The notes under the pieces: model-generated
The model's input: only the letters and a program-made list of their open reading frames with translations
Databases searched by the model: none
Told to the model about the DNA's origin: nothing
Translations under genes and position numbers: made by a program
Origin: Arachidicoccus sp. BS20
Lineage (GTDB): Bacteria; Bacteroidota; Bacteroidia; Chitinophagales; Chitinophagaceae
Reading direction: 5' to 3'
NCBI RefSeq assembly: GCF_001659705.1
Contig: NZ_CP015971.1
Location: 868,001-932,000, forward strand
Length of the DNA: 64,000 nt
Shown here: positions 41,776-50,499 of the stretch, in pieces
Position numbering within the stretch: position 1 is the stretch's first letter
Layout of the letters: every line of letters begins with the position of its first letter

Positions 41776-42692
41776 AATTCGTATTTTTCTTCATGCAACA
41801 CTTTCCCCCATTGATGGACTTCGATTGATTCCACAGGAACAAATCCCGCCTTTTTGTACATACTTATTGCCCTTTGCTGCACGTCTGTCGTTAATAAATA
41901 CACGCTTTTATATTTCCTTGTTTTGCAATAAGATAAAGCTGTATCCAACAATTTGCTTCCGATGCCCGTTCCTCTAAAAACCGGATGAACCAAGAACCAT
42001 CTTAACTGCGCAAGCTTGATTGATTTACCCAAAATAGCTATACAACCTACTATTTGACCATTGTATACCGCAAGCCAAACCTTATCTTTATCGGAAGAAT
42101 AATGTTCGAGAAAATCGTAAAAAGTCTTGACTACATAGCCTTCAAATTCCTGCGAGTAACCTGATTCTTGCGCATATAATTTTCCATGCAGATAAATAAG
42201 ATAGCCAATATCTCCTGGCATTAATATATCTCTGTAAACAACATTCTGAGCAAGCAATTTATTATCGTAATTGTCGGACAGCATACTCTTGATTGTCTTC
42301 ATTGAACCCACCAACATTTCACTCTCTTCGAATGATAATTTGCCAATAAAATTATTAACTTGTTTGTCCGATTTATCTTGTAAACTTTTCAACAGCTTTT
42401 CTCCTGTGGCTGTCAGCTTAATGTTATGAACGCGCCTATCCTCCTTTGAAGAAGACTTTATAATAATTTTATTCTTTATGAATAACTTCACTATTCGACT
42501 TAGATAACCTTTATCCAACTTTAATAAATCACCTAATTCCTGCGCCGTGATTGAACACCGCTCGCCAATTTCATATAACACGCGTACCTCAGATAAAGAA
42601 TATTCGCTTTCTAATATATGATGATTTAATATTCCTAAGTGTGCTGTATAAAAGCGGTTAAAAAGTCTGATTTGCTTAATTTTTTCTCTCAT
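41757..42692 (-). CDS. MarR-type winged-helix and GNAT acetyltransferase fusion
   Basis: A 311-residue two-domain protein. The N-terminal MarR domain (about 1-145) reads YSLSEVRVLYEIGERCSITA, GDLLKLDKGYLSRIVKLFIK and KSSSKEDRRVHNIKLTATGE, the classical recognition helix and wing. The C-terminal GNAT domain (about 150-311) has the acetyl-CoA loop VHPVFRGTGIGSKLLDTALS and SVYLLTTDVQQRAISMYKKA. This fusion is a known architecture, in which the regulator may act on small amines or proteins. ATG 42692 was chosen because it follows the promoter. A perfect palindrome between -33 and -7 implies autorepression. Confidence 0.92.
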   Translation of the reverse strand: MREKIKQIRLFNRFYTAHLGILNHHILESEYSLSEVRVLYEIGERCSITAQELGDLLKLDKGYLSRIVKLFIKNKIIIKSSSKEDRRVHNIKLTATGEKLLKSLQDKSDKQVNNFIGKLSFEESEMLVGSMKTIKSMLSDNYDNKLLAQNVVYRDILMPGDIGYLIYLHGKLYAQESGYSQEFEGYVVKTFYDFLEHYSSDKDKVWLAVYNGQIVGCIAILGKSIKLAQLRWFLVHPVFRGTGIGSKLLDTALSYCKTRKYKSVYLLTTDVQQRAISMYKKAGFVPVESIEVHQWGKVLHEEKYELKLGTA

Positions 42693-42696
42693 GCCA

Positions 42697-42704
42697 CAAA
42701 GATA
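42697..42704 (-). promoter_or_regulatory. -7 promoter element of the MarR-GNAT gene
   Basis: Reads TATCTTTG on the minus strand, 4 bases before the ATG at 42692. A palindromic operator lies just upstream. Confidence 0.6.
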
Positions 42705-42707
42705 CAT

Positions 42708-42730
42708 AATAGTTGCCAAAAGCAACTATT
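42708..42730. promoter_or_regulatory. Palindromic MarR operator candidate
   Basis: A perfect inverted repeat, AATAGTTGC-CAAAA-GCAACTATT (9-base arms, 5-base centre). It lies in the spacer region upstream of the -7 element of the MarR-GNAT gene, as expected for an autoregulatory site. Confidence 0.7.
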
Positions 42731-42781
42731 ATATAAGAACAAAAATTTAAAATAATTAATAAGGTACCTTATCAGCAAATA

Positions 42782-43090
42782 CTACAATTTCTCCTTCAAA
42801 TAGCTTTCAGGGTCTTCCAAAAAGGATTCTTTGCAACCTTTGGAGCAAAAGCCATACACTTTTCCTTTGTAATGAACCGTATCGCCAATGCCCGCAGTTA
42901 AAGGCATCCTGCATACAAAATCTTTTTTATTGTCCACCATACTTAATGTATATTTTGCCGAATCCTTTTTCGCCGGCATTGCCTTTTTTGTGGCTGCAAC
43001 ATCTTCTATTTTTGTTGAAGATGAATTGTTGCAAGATGCAGCAATCACAAGGCTTGCAGAGATTGCCACGATTGAAACTAACTTTTTCAT
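42782..43090 (-). CDS. YHS-domain metal-binding lipoprotein
   Basis: A 102-residue lipoprotein (lipobox IAASC, Cys20) with a Lys/Ala-rich linker to about residue 55, then a YHS domain: DFVCRMPLTAGIGDTVHYKG and KVYGFCSKGCKESFLEDPES. Its three cysteines, CRMPLT and FCSKGC, match the metal site of YHS/TRASH domains, which bind copper, zinc or heavy metals. It is the last gene of the minus-strand copper-like cluster and follows the PepSY protein by 16 bases. It likely holds metal in the periplasm. Confidence 0.88.
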   Translation of the reverse strand: MKKLVSIVAISASLVIAASCNNSSSTKIEDVAATKKAMPAKKDSAKYTLSMVDNKKDFVCRMPLTAGIGDTVHYKGKVYGFCSKGCKESFLEDPESYLKEKL

Positions 43091-43106
43091 TTGTAATTTA
43101 TTTTGA

Positions 43107-44558
43107 TTAAGAAGATTTCTTTTTCCTTTTGAAATACAAAATTAACCCGAAAACAATCATTACGATTTGAGCCGCCACCCAGAACATCGTGCTGATGTCT
43201 TTTGCAGTTTTGCCTGCGAACATCATAAACTCATGCTTATGAAAAAATGCGAACGAATAATCATCAAACTTGCCGACCGGATTAATTTTCTTCCTCAGCT
43301 TTGCCGTGGATGTTTCCACAAACACGGTTTGATTGCCACATTTTACTCTCCACACGGGCAATACTTTATCCGCAAAATCATAATCATCGTCAAATGATGT
43401 AATAGCAATGGTTTCGGAAGGTTTCATATTATTTTTCAAATAAGTATTTGCCAGATAATCTGCATATAATTCTTCGCCGTTTTGCAACAAAGTATAGTCA
43501 GATAAATTGACGAAAAATATTTTCGGTTCATCCACACGCATCTGCTTCATCAAATCTTTTCCGTTGTTTTTATCTTTATTTAAAACCACAGCACGCAGAT
43601 ATAATTGTCCGTTCATTTTTACGAAAGAAAAATCATGAACCGCTTGATGGATTAATTGCTGAACTTTTGCAAAATCAACATTGCTTTCACTTTGCAAAAT
43701 ATTTTGTGATAAAATGAGTTTCCCTGCATCATCCTTTTGCAACTGCGAAAGAATATGCACACCGCCGCTGAACGAAAACAACAATGTAAATAAAGAAGCA
43801 AATATAGCCGTAAAACGATGATTACGCCTTCGTTTCAGCGTTTCATTGCCGTTAGGATTTCTTGATTTTGTCGTAAAGAAAATATAGATGCCGATGATAC
43901 TGTTTACAAATGTCAGCAACATCAACAATGTCATTATTATTACTTTCAACAATGTCAGATTGCCAAGCCAACTCCATGTATGCAGTAATGTAAATACCCG
44001 CGTTAAAAAACTTCTCATACTGTTTGTGGCATAAGAAAAACGGCTTTGTTGCGTATCCACATAAACAGTGATTCCATCATCGCGTTTAAAACGTACACGA
44101 TAAACAGGCAACAGCTTATTGATACGATTGTAATCGCTCGTAAAACCTGTTACAAAATTTATTGCCTGCACATTTAATTTCTCTTTTGAGACAAAATGGT
44201 TTGCCAAATATTCAGCATACAATTCGTCGCCGTTTTCCAATTCTTTTCCGTCTGTTGCAGAAAAATAATTTGGTATTTCATCTGCACTTTTTTTTACCTG
44301 ATAATAAAATTGATTGCCCAGTTCTATTATTCTGCAATTGAAAAAACTATCAATACTATTTTCTTTCAAAACCACGTCCAACGGAAGTTTCAAAGAATTT
44401 GAGTCAATGATTATTTGCGGCGATTGCTGTGTCGCAATGCGCGGTCTTATATTCGTCATAATCGGATGAATAAAACCGCTTATTGCCCAAAGTAATACAG
44501 GAAACGCAATGATGATACTAAGCTTTCTATGTCGGTTATAAATATTTTTGCGGAGCAT
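43107..44558 (-). CDS. PepSY domain membrane protein of the metal cluster
   Basis: A 483-residue membrane protein. The N-terminal TM has KLSIIIAFPVLLWAISGFIH, followed by a periplasmic PepSY-like region (about 50-200). Two central TM segments (LTLLKVIIMTLLMLLTFVNS, IFASLFTLLFSFSGGVHILS) flank a second PepSY repeat, and a C-terminal TM (VAAQIVMIVFGLILYFKRKK) follows. The paired PepSY repeats contain matching segments (GEELYADYLAN, GDELYAEYLAN), showing internal duplication. It lies between a TonB receptor and the YHS lipoprotein. A role in reducing or transferring a metal at the inner membrane is inferred. Confidence 0.8.
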   Translation of the reverse strand: MLRKNIYNRHRKLSIIIAFPVLLWAISGFIHPIMTNIRPRIATQQSPQIIIDSNSLKLPLDVVLKENSIDSFFNCRIIELGNQFYYQVKKSADEIPNYFSATDGKELENGDELYAEYLANHFVSKEKLNVQAINFVTGFTSDYNRINKLLPVYRVRFKRDDGITVYVDTQQSRFSYATNSMRSFLTRVFTLLHTWSWLGNLTLLKVIIMTLLMLLTFVNSIIGIYIFFTTKSRNPNGNETLKRRRNHRFTAIFASLFTLLFSFSGGVHILSQLQKDDAGKLILSQNILQSESNVDFAKVQQLIHQAVHDFSFVKMNGQLYLRAVVLNKDKNNGKDLMKQMRVDEPKIFFVNLSDYTLLQNGEELYADYLANTYLKNNMKPSETIAITSFDDDYDFADKVLPVWRVKCGNQTVFVETSTAKLRKKINPVGKFDDYSFAFFHKHEFMMFAGKTAKDISTMFWVAAQIVMIVFGLILYFKRKKKSS

Positions 44559-44570
44559 AGTAAATTGTTT

Positions 44571-44613
44571 TTAACCACAGAGAACACAGAGATTTTTGCG
44601 CGCTCTGTGGTTA
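44571..44613. repeat. Palindromic repeat (CACAGAG type) inside the metal cluster
   Basis: TTAACCACAGAGA at the left pairs with TCTGTGGTTA at the right, around ACACAGAGATTTTTGCGCGC. It lies between the receptor stop at 44624 and the PepSY start at 44558, so it would be transcribed within the operon. Confidence 0.7.
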
Positions 44614-44623
44614 GGTTTATAGT

Positions 44624-46915
44624 TTATTTTCCGAATTTATAAGACACACCAAACGTAAATGCACGCGGGTCGCCCAACTGATAATTGTAGCCTGAACTTG
44701 CGCTATACGTTGATATTACGGAGTAATATTCGTTCAACACATTCAACGCATTTATCCATACTTCGTAATGTTTGCGCGAATAACCAACTCTCAGGTTCAG
44801 CACATTGTAACCGTTGTATGTATGCGTGTTTAAATTATCTTCAAAATATTTTCCTACGTGCTGCCATTCCGCACCAATGCGGAAACCCTTTACATAATGC
44901 GGCTTATACTCCACTTCCGCATTACCGAAAAAGTTGGGCGCGGTACTCATTTGTTCGCCATTATAATCAACGCCGCTTGCAACGTAATTCACAAAACTGT
45001 GTTTGGCGCTTGTGCCTGAAAAACGCAACATCCAATCGCTTGTCGGCGTATAAGTGATGCCGTACTCCAAGCCTTTGTGCCGTGTCTGTCCTGCGTTTTG
45101 CGATTGCGAAGTACCGTCGGGCATTCTTACGGAAATGATTTCATCTTTGCCGTTCATCAGATACGCGCTCCAGTCTATGTAGATTTTATTTTGTATTAAT
45201 GAAAGCCATCCGCCTATTTCATAGTTGGTAAAATTTTGCGGTTTTAAATAAGTGCTGTTTACTTTACCAAACACATCCGTGATTTGCGGTGGCACATAAC
45301 CCTGACTGAAATTGCCGTAAAAACCGATGCCGTTTATATTGTAAGTAAACCCGACTTTAGGCGCGAGCTTGTGATAATTGGTTACACTCGACGGACCGCC
45401 CGTAACCTTTGAACCTGTGAGAAAATTCACAAACGAATATTCAAATGCATCGTAACGCAAGGCTGTGGAAATTCTCAATCCTCTTGCCACCGTAAAATCA
45501 TAATCGGCGTAAGCGGCTGCATTGGTAACGAGCGTTTTAAAATTTGCCAGCAAAGAATCGGGATTTGTATAACTCACATAATTCCCGTTTTCTTTTTTTA
45601 CCCAGATAAAATTCTCATTAAACTGCTGTGGCGATACTTCTGCGACGGAACCCACAATCAGCTTGCTTTTCAGAAATTTAAACTGTTGCACATGCTGCAA
45701 AAACAAACCGTAAGAATGAAAAGCATTATCATTAATATTGCCTGTTGCCGTATCGTTGGAAACAGGATTTGCAGTAACACCGCCAACGTGGTACGATGCA
45801 ATTTGATATGCAGGGTTTTGAATCACGGAATTGTTGCGGTACATAAATGTTGCCGTAGTTGTGCTGTGGTCGTTCCACTTATGCGAAATTGTTGAACGCC
45901 CTCTGAAAGCATATACTTTTCTGTATGTGAAAAATTTTTGTGCAGCATAATTTTTTTGCGCAAAATGCGCGCTGTCCAGCGAGCCGTACATATCGCTGAA
46001 ATAATCTACATACGTTACACTGTTTGTCCAAGTGGTGTTACTGTCAATGTGATAATCCAGCCGGTACGTGCTTGCCGATTTATGAAAATCGCTGTACTGA
46101 ATAATTCCGTTGTTCTGATTGGCATAATAACCGCTTGCGATAAAACCGATTTTTCCCTGTGTAAAACCAACCTGCGCATCGGCTCTTTTATAGCCGTGAT
46201 TATTCATTTGCGCACTTACATAACCGCTCGCAAATGCAGGCGGCGCCTGCGTTATAAGATTTACCGTTCCTGCAATAGCCTCCGCGCCGTATAAGGCAGA
46301 CGATGGACCCTTGATAACTTCAATGCTTTTTGCAGCGGTCATATTCATTTCAATCAACGCATTATGATTAAATACGGCTGACGTACGCAACGGAATACCG
46401 TCTTCGAGGTACAGGAAAAGATTATTCGTTGTCATCGGCTGGCGAATGCTCATCTCGTGCTGCTCATTGCCGAGGTTAACCATGTTTACGCCGCTTACTT
46501 TATTCAGTAAAAAGTCCAGTCGCTGCGCCTTTGTATCTTCAATAGTTTGCTTACCGATAACCGAAATGGCAATAGGCGCTTCGGTTCTTTTTTCAACCGT
46601 ACGATTGGCGCTTACAACTACTTCGCCTAATTTATTAGTTACAGGTTGTAACGCAATATCTGCACGCATTTCAGCGAGTTTAATTATTGTAGTTGCATAG
46701 CCCGTACAGCTTATTTTCAGAGCAGTATCTTTTGTACGAATACTAAATTTACCCGAAGCATCGGACATTACGGAATGTGTATTGTCTGAAACTGTGACGC
46801 CGCCGACGGCTTCTTTGCTTACGGCATCGTATATTTTTCCTGTAACGGAAGTTTGTGCAAATAATATTGAAGCCGGTAACAAAAGAAGAAACAATAAAAA
46901 AGATTTATATCGCAT
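44624..46915 (-). CDS. TonB-dependent receptor of the metal cluster
   Basis: A 763-residue outer-membrane receptor. The signal peptide is LLLLPASILFAQ. A regulatory domain is at about 22-95 (VTGKIYDAVSKEAVGGVTVS). The plug has RTEAPIAISVIGKQTIED, FLYLEDGIPLRTSAVFNHNA and IEVIKGPSSALYGAEAIAGT. The barrel ends LGDPRAFTFGVSYKFGK. Compared with the receptor at 46933 it lacks the CxxxM motif, so it may take a different metal complex, such as iron. It shares a minus-strand run with the OprC-like receptor (17-base gap). Confidence 0.9.
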   Translation of the reverse strand: MRYKSFLLFLLLLPASILFAQTSVTGKIYDAVSKEAVGGVTVSDNTHSVMSDASGKFSIRTKDTALKISCTGYATTIIKLAEMRADIALQPVTNKLGEVVVSANRTVEKRTEAPIAISVIGKQTIEDTKAQRLDFLLNKVSGVNMVNLGNEQHEMSIRQPMTTNNLFLYLEDGIPLRTSAVFNHNALIEMNMTAAKSIEVIKGPSSALYGAEAIAGTVNLITQAPPAFASGYVSAQMNNHGYKRADAQVGFTQGKIGFIASGYYANQNNGIIQYSDFHKSASTYRLDYHIDSNTTWTNSVTYVDYFSDMYGSLDSAHFAQKNYAAQKFFTYRKVYAFRGRSTISHKWNDHSTTTATFMYRNNSVIQNPAYQIASYHVGGVTANPVSNDTATGNINDNAFHSYGLFLQHVQQFKFLKSKLIVGSVAEVSPQQFNENFIWVKKENGNYVSYTNPDSLLANFKTLVTNAAAYADYDFTVARGLRISTALRYDAFEYSFVNFLTGSKVTGGPSSVTNYHKLAPKVGFTYNINGIGFYGNFSQGYVPPQITDVFGKVNSTYLKPQNFTNYEIGGWLSLIQNKIYIDWSAYLMNGKDEIISVRMPDGTSQSQNAGQTRHKGLEYGITYTPTSDWMLRFSGTSAKHSFVNYVASGVDYNGEQMSTAPNFFGNAEVEYKPHYVKGFRIGAEWQHVGKYFEDNLNTHTYNGYNVLNLRVGYSRKHYEVWINALNVLNEYYSVISTYSASSGYNYQLGDPRAFTFGVSYKFGK

Positions 46916-46932
46916 AAATAAATTATTGGATT

Positions 46933-49011
46933 TTAAAAATTATAAGTAACGTGCATGATAAAATTCCTTCCTTCGCGCGGCAATTTGATTACGTCTAAAT
47001 GCTCGTAATAATATTTGTTGAAAATATTGTTGCACGTCAATCCAAGAATGATTTGCTGCCCGTTAAAATCAATGGTTTTATCCGCACCGGCATCTGCTAT
47101 TAAAAAGCCCGGCGTGTGTGTTTCGCCATAGAAACTACTTACTTTGTTTTGCGCTGCCGCCCCAATCCCTTCTACAAAAAGCCGCCAACCATGCGTGTTG
47201 TAGCGGAATGTATTTGCCGATTTCAATGGCGGCATCATCGGCAGATAATTTTTATTCTTATCCCTGCCTTTCTGCCAGGTAGTATTGCTGTTAAATAAGA
47301 TTCTTTTAGAGATGTTCCAGTCTGCAAGCAGCGTTGCCCCAATAATATGTGCGGATGAAATATTACCGTATTGTTTCACACCGTTCGCACCTGAAGTCAT
47401 CGGCGAAAACCCTGACTGCACAAAGCCTGCGATATAATTATGAAAGAAATACCCGAAGCCTTTCAAAGTTGCTGTAAACCCTCTTTCGGCATAACCGATA
47501 CTAAACTCAGTGTTATAGGATTCCTCTTTCTTAATAGTCGGATTTCCCAGGTAGTCGTAGCCGTCAACTCTGTCAAATAAATAAAAAGCATACGCTTCCT
47601 TCAAGGTTGGCGCACGCATGCCCCGTGCCAATTTTATACCGAAACTAAATGGCGATACAGCATGATAATTCAACTGAAGATAGGCGTTGTATAATCCTGT
47701 TGTTCTATCGGGATTACCTGTATAAATAGATGTGAGGGTTGCTTTTCCTTCTGCAGAATAAATAGAAGAACGGTTGTATTCTCCGTGAATGCCGGGCATT
47801 AGTTGCCAGCCATCTCCTATATGTATCTCATCTACAGCATCAACTCCAACAACTGTTCGCTGTGCATCGGGAATAGTAAGCATGTACATAATATTGCCGC
47901 CGTCGTTCGGATACATCGTCATGCTCGCATGCCAGCGATTGTAATACGCTTCGGCTTTTATGCGCACTAACTGATTTGCCGATATTTGCCAATACATTTG
48001 CGAATATGCGCCGCCTGTTTTGGAATGTCCGGGCATATCCATGTGCATGGATACTTCTTCCTTCGGACGTTTAGTATCGTCCATGGCATGGTTTACATCG
48101 TTATAATAAACTTTGGTTTGCCAATAATATAAAGCCTTATCGTTGTTGCGGTATTCATGTGTAATGCTCGCCATCTTGGTTCGTGCAAAAGCAACATCCA
48201 TCGTCAATGCAGGATAACCGATATTTGTTCCCTCGTCCTGTAAATAGTCCGCACTTAATGATTGGTGCCTGCTAAGCCTGTACAACGCATTGGCATGAAG
48301 ATTCCATTTTTCGTACTGGGAAAAGTTTATCCTACCTTTCTTATCTACAGAAAATCCGTTCGCCGCCGTCCATTTACCGTACCGTTCAATATTTTTGGTC
48401 TTATTTCCGCCGGGGCTATAATTACCGGCTTTTCTGTATATGCCATCAACTGAAAATGCAAGGCGTCGGCTACTGTATTGCAGATTGCTCAAAAACTGGC
48501 GGGCGGAAGCATTAGTTTCAAAACCCGTTCCCACAGCGCCTTTCCACGAATGAACCGTATCTGTTTGTGCATTGCGCAAATTAAAGTTCATACTACCGCC
48601 AATGGTGGCTCCCCCGGCGCCAAATTCGGGTCCGCCCGAAACCTGTACCGCTTTCATATTATTTGGTTCTATGTAAGACGTTATGGGGTCCATGCGGTCG
48701 GTACAAGCGCCGAATATGTGCATACCGTCAATGGTAATATTGATTTGCCCGTTGCTCATGCCACGCAACACAGGCTCCTGCGCAAAATTGCCCCGGCTGA
48801 TGAGACTAACGCCCGGAATGTTTTCCAGCAAACGTTCCGTTCTTGCCTGTCCATCGTAGCGCATACCGTGAAAGTTGGCATTCTTACCGCTATTATTGAT
48901 GATTACCGTTTGGAGAAAGCCACCCTGAATTGTATCGTTCTTTTTAACTTGTTGTGCAGCTAAACACATCGGCAATAAGATACAAATTGCCGCTATTAAT
49001 TTCTTAAACAT
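46933..49011 (-). CDS. OprC/NosA-like TonB-dependent copper receptor
   Basis: A 692-residue outer-membrane receptor with signal peptide (ILLPMCLAAQ). The plug reads MSNGQINITIDGMHIFGACT with C103-TDR-M107 in GACTDRMDPITSYIEP, and the barrel contains H308-A-M310 in NDVNHAMDD. The Pseudomonas copper receptor OprC binds copper through a CxxxM site and an HxM site, and both are retained here. The barrel also contains Met/His-rich loops (SMHMDMPGHS, WHASMTMYPND). The last residues HVTYNF match a barrel end. It sits downstream of a Met-rich YtkA-like lipoprotein and a CNGHC protein. Copper import is the best-supported function. Confidence 0.9.
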   Translation of the reverse strand: MFKKLIAAICILLPMCLAAQQVKKNDTIQGGFLQTVIINNSGKNANFHGMRYDGQARTERLLENIPGVSLISRGNFAQEPVLRGMSNGQINITIDGMHIFGACTDRMDPITSYIEPNNMKAVQVSGGPEFGAGGATIGGSMNFNLRNAQTDTVHSWKGAVGTGFETNASARQFLSNLQYSSRRLAFSVDGIYRKAGNYSPGGNKTKNIERYGKWTAANGFSVDKKGRINFSQYEKWNLHANALYRLSRHQSLSADYLQDEGTNIGYPALTMDVAFARTKMASITHEYRNNDKALYYWQTKVYYNDVNHAMDDTKRPKEEVSMHMDMPGHSKTGGAYSQMYWQISANQLVRIKAEAYYNRWHASMTMYPNDGGNIMYMLTIPDAQRTVVGVDAVDEIHIGDGWQLMPGIHGEYNRSSIYSAEGKATLTSIYTGNPDRTTGLYNAYLQLNYHAVSPFSFGIKLARGMRAPTLKEAYAFYLFDRVDGYDYLGNPTIKKEESYNTEFSIGYAERGFTATLKGFGYFFHNYIAGFVQSGFSPMTSGANGVKQYGNISSAHIIGATLLADWNISKRILFNSNTTWQKGRDKNKNYLPMMPPLKSANTFRYNTHGWRLFVEGIGAAAQNKVSSFYGETHTPGFLIADAGADKTIDFNGQQIILGLTCNNIFNKYYYEHLDVIKLPREGRNFIMHVTYNF

Positions 49012-49026
49012 AACATCGGGATTGAC

Positions 49027-49887
49027 TTAAAAAAACAAATCGATATCTACACCATTGGCAAGCGTATTGCTTCCGTTCTTAATGGTAAAATCAAGTTGCC
49101 AGTCTCCTGTCATAGTAAAATTTACTTTACCTTTGTAATGGCCGTTGCCGATGCTTACTGGAGCTATATTATTGGGCGAGCTGTGTCCCATGGAAGGCAT
49201 GGTAGGAACAAAAGAAAGCGTTAAGCCGTCCACTGCAGGAAAATCAAACATGCCGTCTTTCCTGTAAACCGCAACTTCCAAATCGTTCATTCCCACGGCT
49301 TGCTCTTTTTGCCACGGATGTACCAGTACCAAATAATAAGTATTGCCGTCGCTGCCCAATGTCGACTGTATAAACTCTTTGCCTACTCCCATATCTTTTA
49401 CTGTAACAGGCAAAGTATCCTTATATGTATTTCCATTCAGACTTATGTTTGTCGGGAGCGTCCACCCCACGCTCATATCCATACTTTCATTCATATCCAT
49501 CGCTGCATCGGAACTCATCAGGAATGAAATGCCCGCTTTATACAAGCGGAGACTGTCGATATATTCAGGCTGGTCTATCGGGCAACCATGCATCATCGCA
49601 CCCATATTCATAGTGGGATTTAGCATGAGGGAAGCATTGTTGACCAATTGCCCGGAAGCCGTATCCGTAAGTTTGAAATACAGAGGATTATAGCCGACAA
49701 ATAATGAATCATATTGCCGATAAACGTCCACCCGAATGGATGTACCCGATAATACATAGCTTGCCATTTTACTATAATCCGCAGCTGGGTCTGTCGGCTT
49801 TGAATTATCCGTAACATCACTCTTGGAACAAGCGGCAAAAGACAATACAATAACAGAGAATATTAAGACCTTAATATACTTTAACAT
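49027..49887 (-). CDS. Met-rich YtkA-like lipoprotein
   Basis: A 286-residue lipoprotein (lipobox SFAAC, Cys20). It has clusters of methionine and histidine: LMLNPTMNMGAMMHGCPI (about 86-103), MSSDAAMDMNESMDMSVG (about 118-135) and TMPSMGHSSP (about 233-242). The C-terminal part (about 220-286), DGLTLSFVPTMPSMG and HYKGKVNFTMTGDWQLDFTI, is like a YtkA/FixH-type beta domain. The Met-rich stretches are typical of periplasmic copper handling. Its position 16 bases before the OprC-like receptor supports a metal-delivery role; exact family assignment is uncertain. Confidence 0.78.
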   Translation of the reverse strand: MLKYIKVLIFSVIVLSFAACSKSDVTDNSKPTDPAADYSKMASYVLSGTSIRVDVYRQYDSLFVGYNPLYFKLTDTASGQLVNNASLMLNPTMNMGAMMHGCPIDQPEYIDSLRLYKAGISFLMSSDAAMDMNESMDMSVGWTLPTNISLNGNTYKDTLPVTVKDMGVGKEFIQSTLGSDGNTYYLVLVHPWQKEQAVGMNDLEVAVYRKDGMFDFPAVDGLTLSFVPTMPSMGHSSPNNIAPVSIGNGHYKGKVNFTMTGDWQLDFTIKNGSNTLANGVDIDLFF

Positions 49888-50062
49888 GATAAATAAATTT
49901 TGTTACAGGTATGTCCTTTCCTACATCAATTATGATGCAAGAGGCTTACCTATCATTTTCAATAAAGGAGAATAATAAAGCGTGATTAAACTGCGCTGTT
50001 TTGCACACACGAACCCGCTTATTCATTCAGAAAAAGTGTAATAATAAAATGCTGAAATTTAT

Positions 50063-50437
50063 TTATACAGCAGGTGGATGAAATGCGGACGTAGTAAAGG
50101 TTTGCGGAGCAATAGGTGTATAATATCCGTTTAAAGGAGTAGCCTTTTTTTCATAAAAAATTACCGGCTGAAACACAACGGGAGCAAAAAACAATACGCT
50201 CATTTCATTGGCAGCTCTTTGTGCAGGGCTTTGCGTATTTTGCTTATCGTCATCTGCTAATTTTTTATTCAGCTGGCAATGACCATTACAATGCATCCAA
50301 GGCTTATCGCGGTTTTCGCAGAGGTTATGTTCTATATAATTTTGATTGGCATAAAAAGTCGCATACACCACAACCCTGTTGAACGCCTGACAGAAGAATG
50401 TCAGCATAAGAAATATTGCAACTGTATTTTTAAGCAA
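50063..50437 (-). CDS. Small secreted CNGHC protein, metal-cluster associated
   Basis: A 124-residue protein with an N-terminal hydrophobic segment (AIFLMLTFFCQAFNRVVV) followed by NLCENRDKPWMHCNGHCQLN. The pattern CxNKxxPxxHCNGxC recurs in small proteins beside metal TonB receptors in Bacteroidota. Cysteines at about 46, 57 and 61 with His56/His60 would make a metal-binding loop. The start is TTG at 50437, since no ATG precedes the hydrophobic segment and the promoter at 50458-50487 is 20 bases upstream. The C-terminus is Pro-rich. Function is unknown; it is probably the first gene of the copper-like cluster. Confidence 0.78.
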   Translation of the reverse strand: MLKNTVAIFLMLTFFCQAFNRVVVYATFYANQNYIEHNLCENRDKPWMHCNGHCQLNKKLADDDKQNTQSPAQRAANEMSVLFFAPVVFQPVIFYEKKATPLNGYYTPIAPQTFTTSAFHPPAV

Positions 50438-50457
50438 TGCCGAAAAGTTTCGTGCTG

Positions 50458-50487
50458 CAAAGGTAGTGCGTGAGACTTACGATTCAA
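50458..50487 (-). promoter_or_regulatory. Promoter of the copper-like cluster (TTG, 19 bases, TACCTTTG)
   Basis: On the minus strand TTG at 50487-50485 is followed by exactly 19 bases and TACCTTTG at 50465-50458. Both boxes match the Bacteroidota sigma consensus. Confidence 0.75.
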
Positions 50488-50499
50488 AGAATAAAACAA

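Noticed and set aside
48478-48963. 161-residue plus-strand frame within the OprC-like receptor gene
   Set aside because: It is antisense to the plug domain, where the copper motif is on the other strand.
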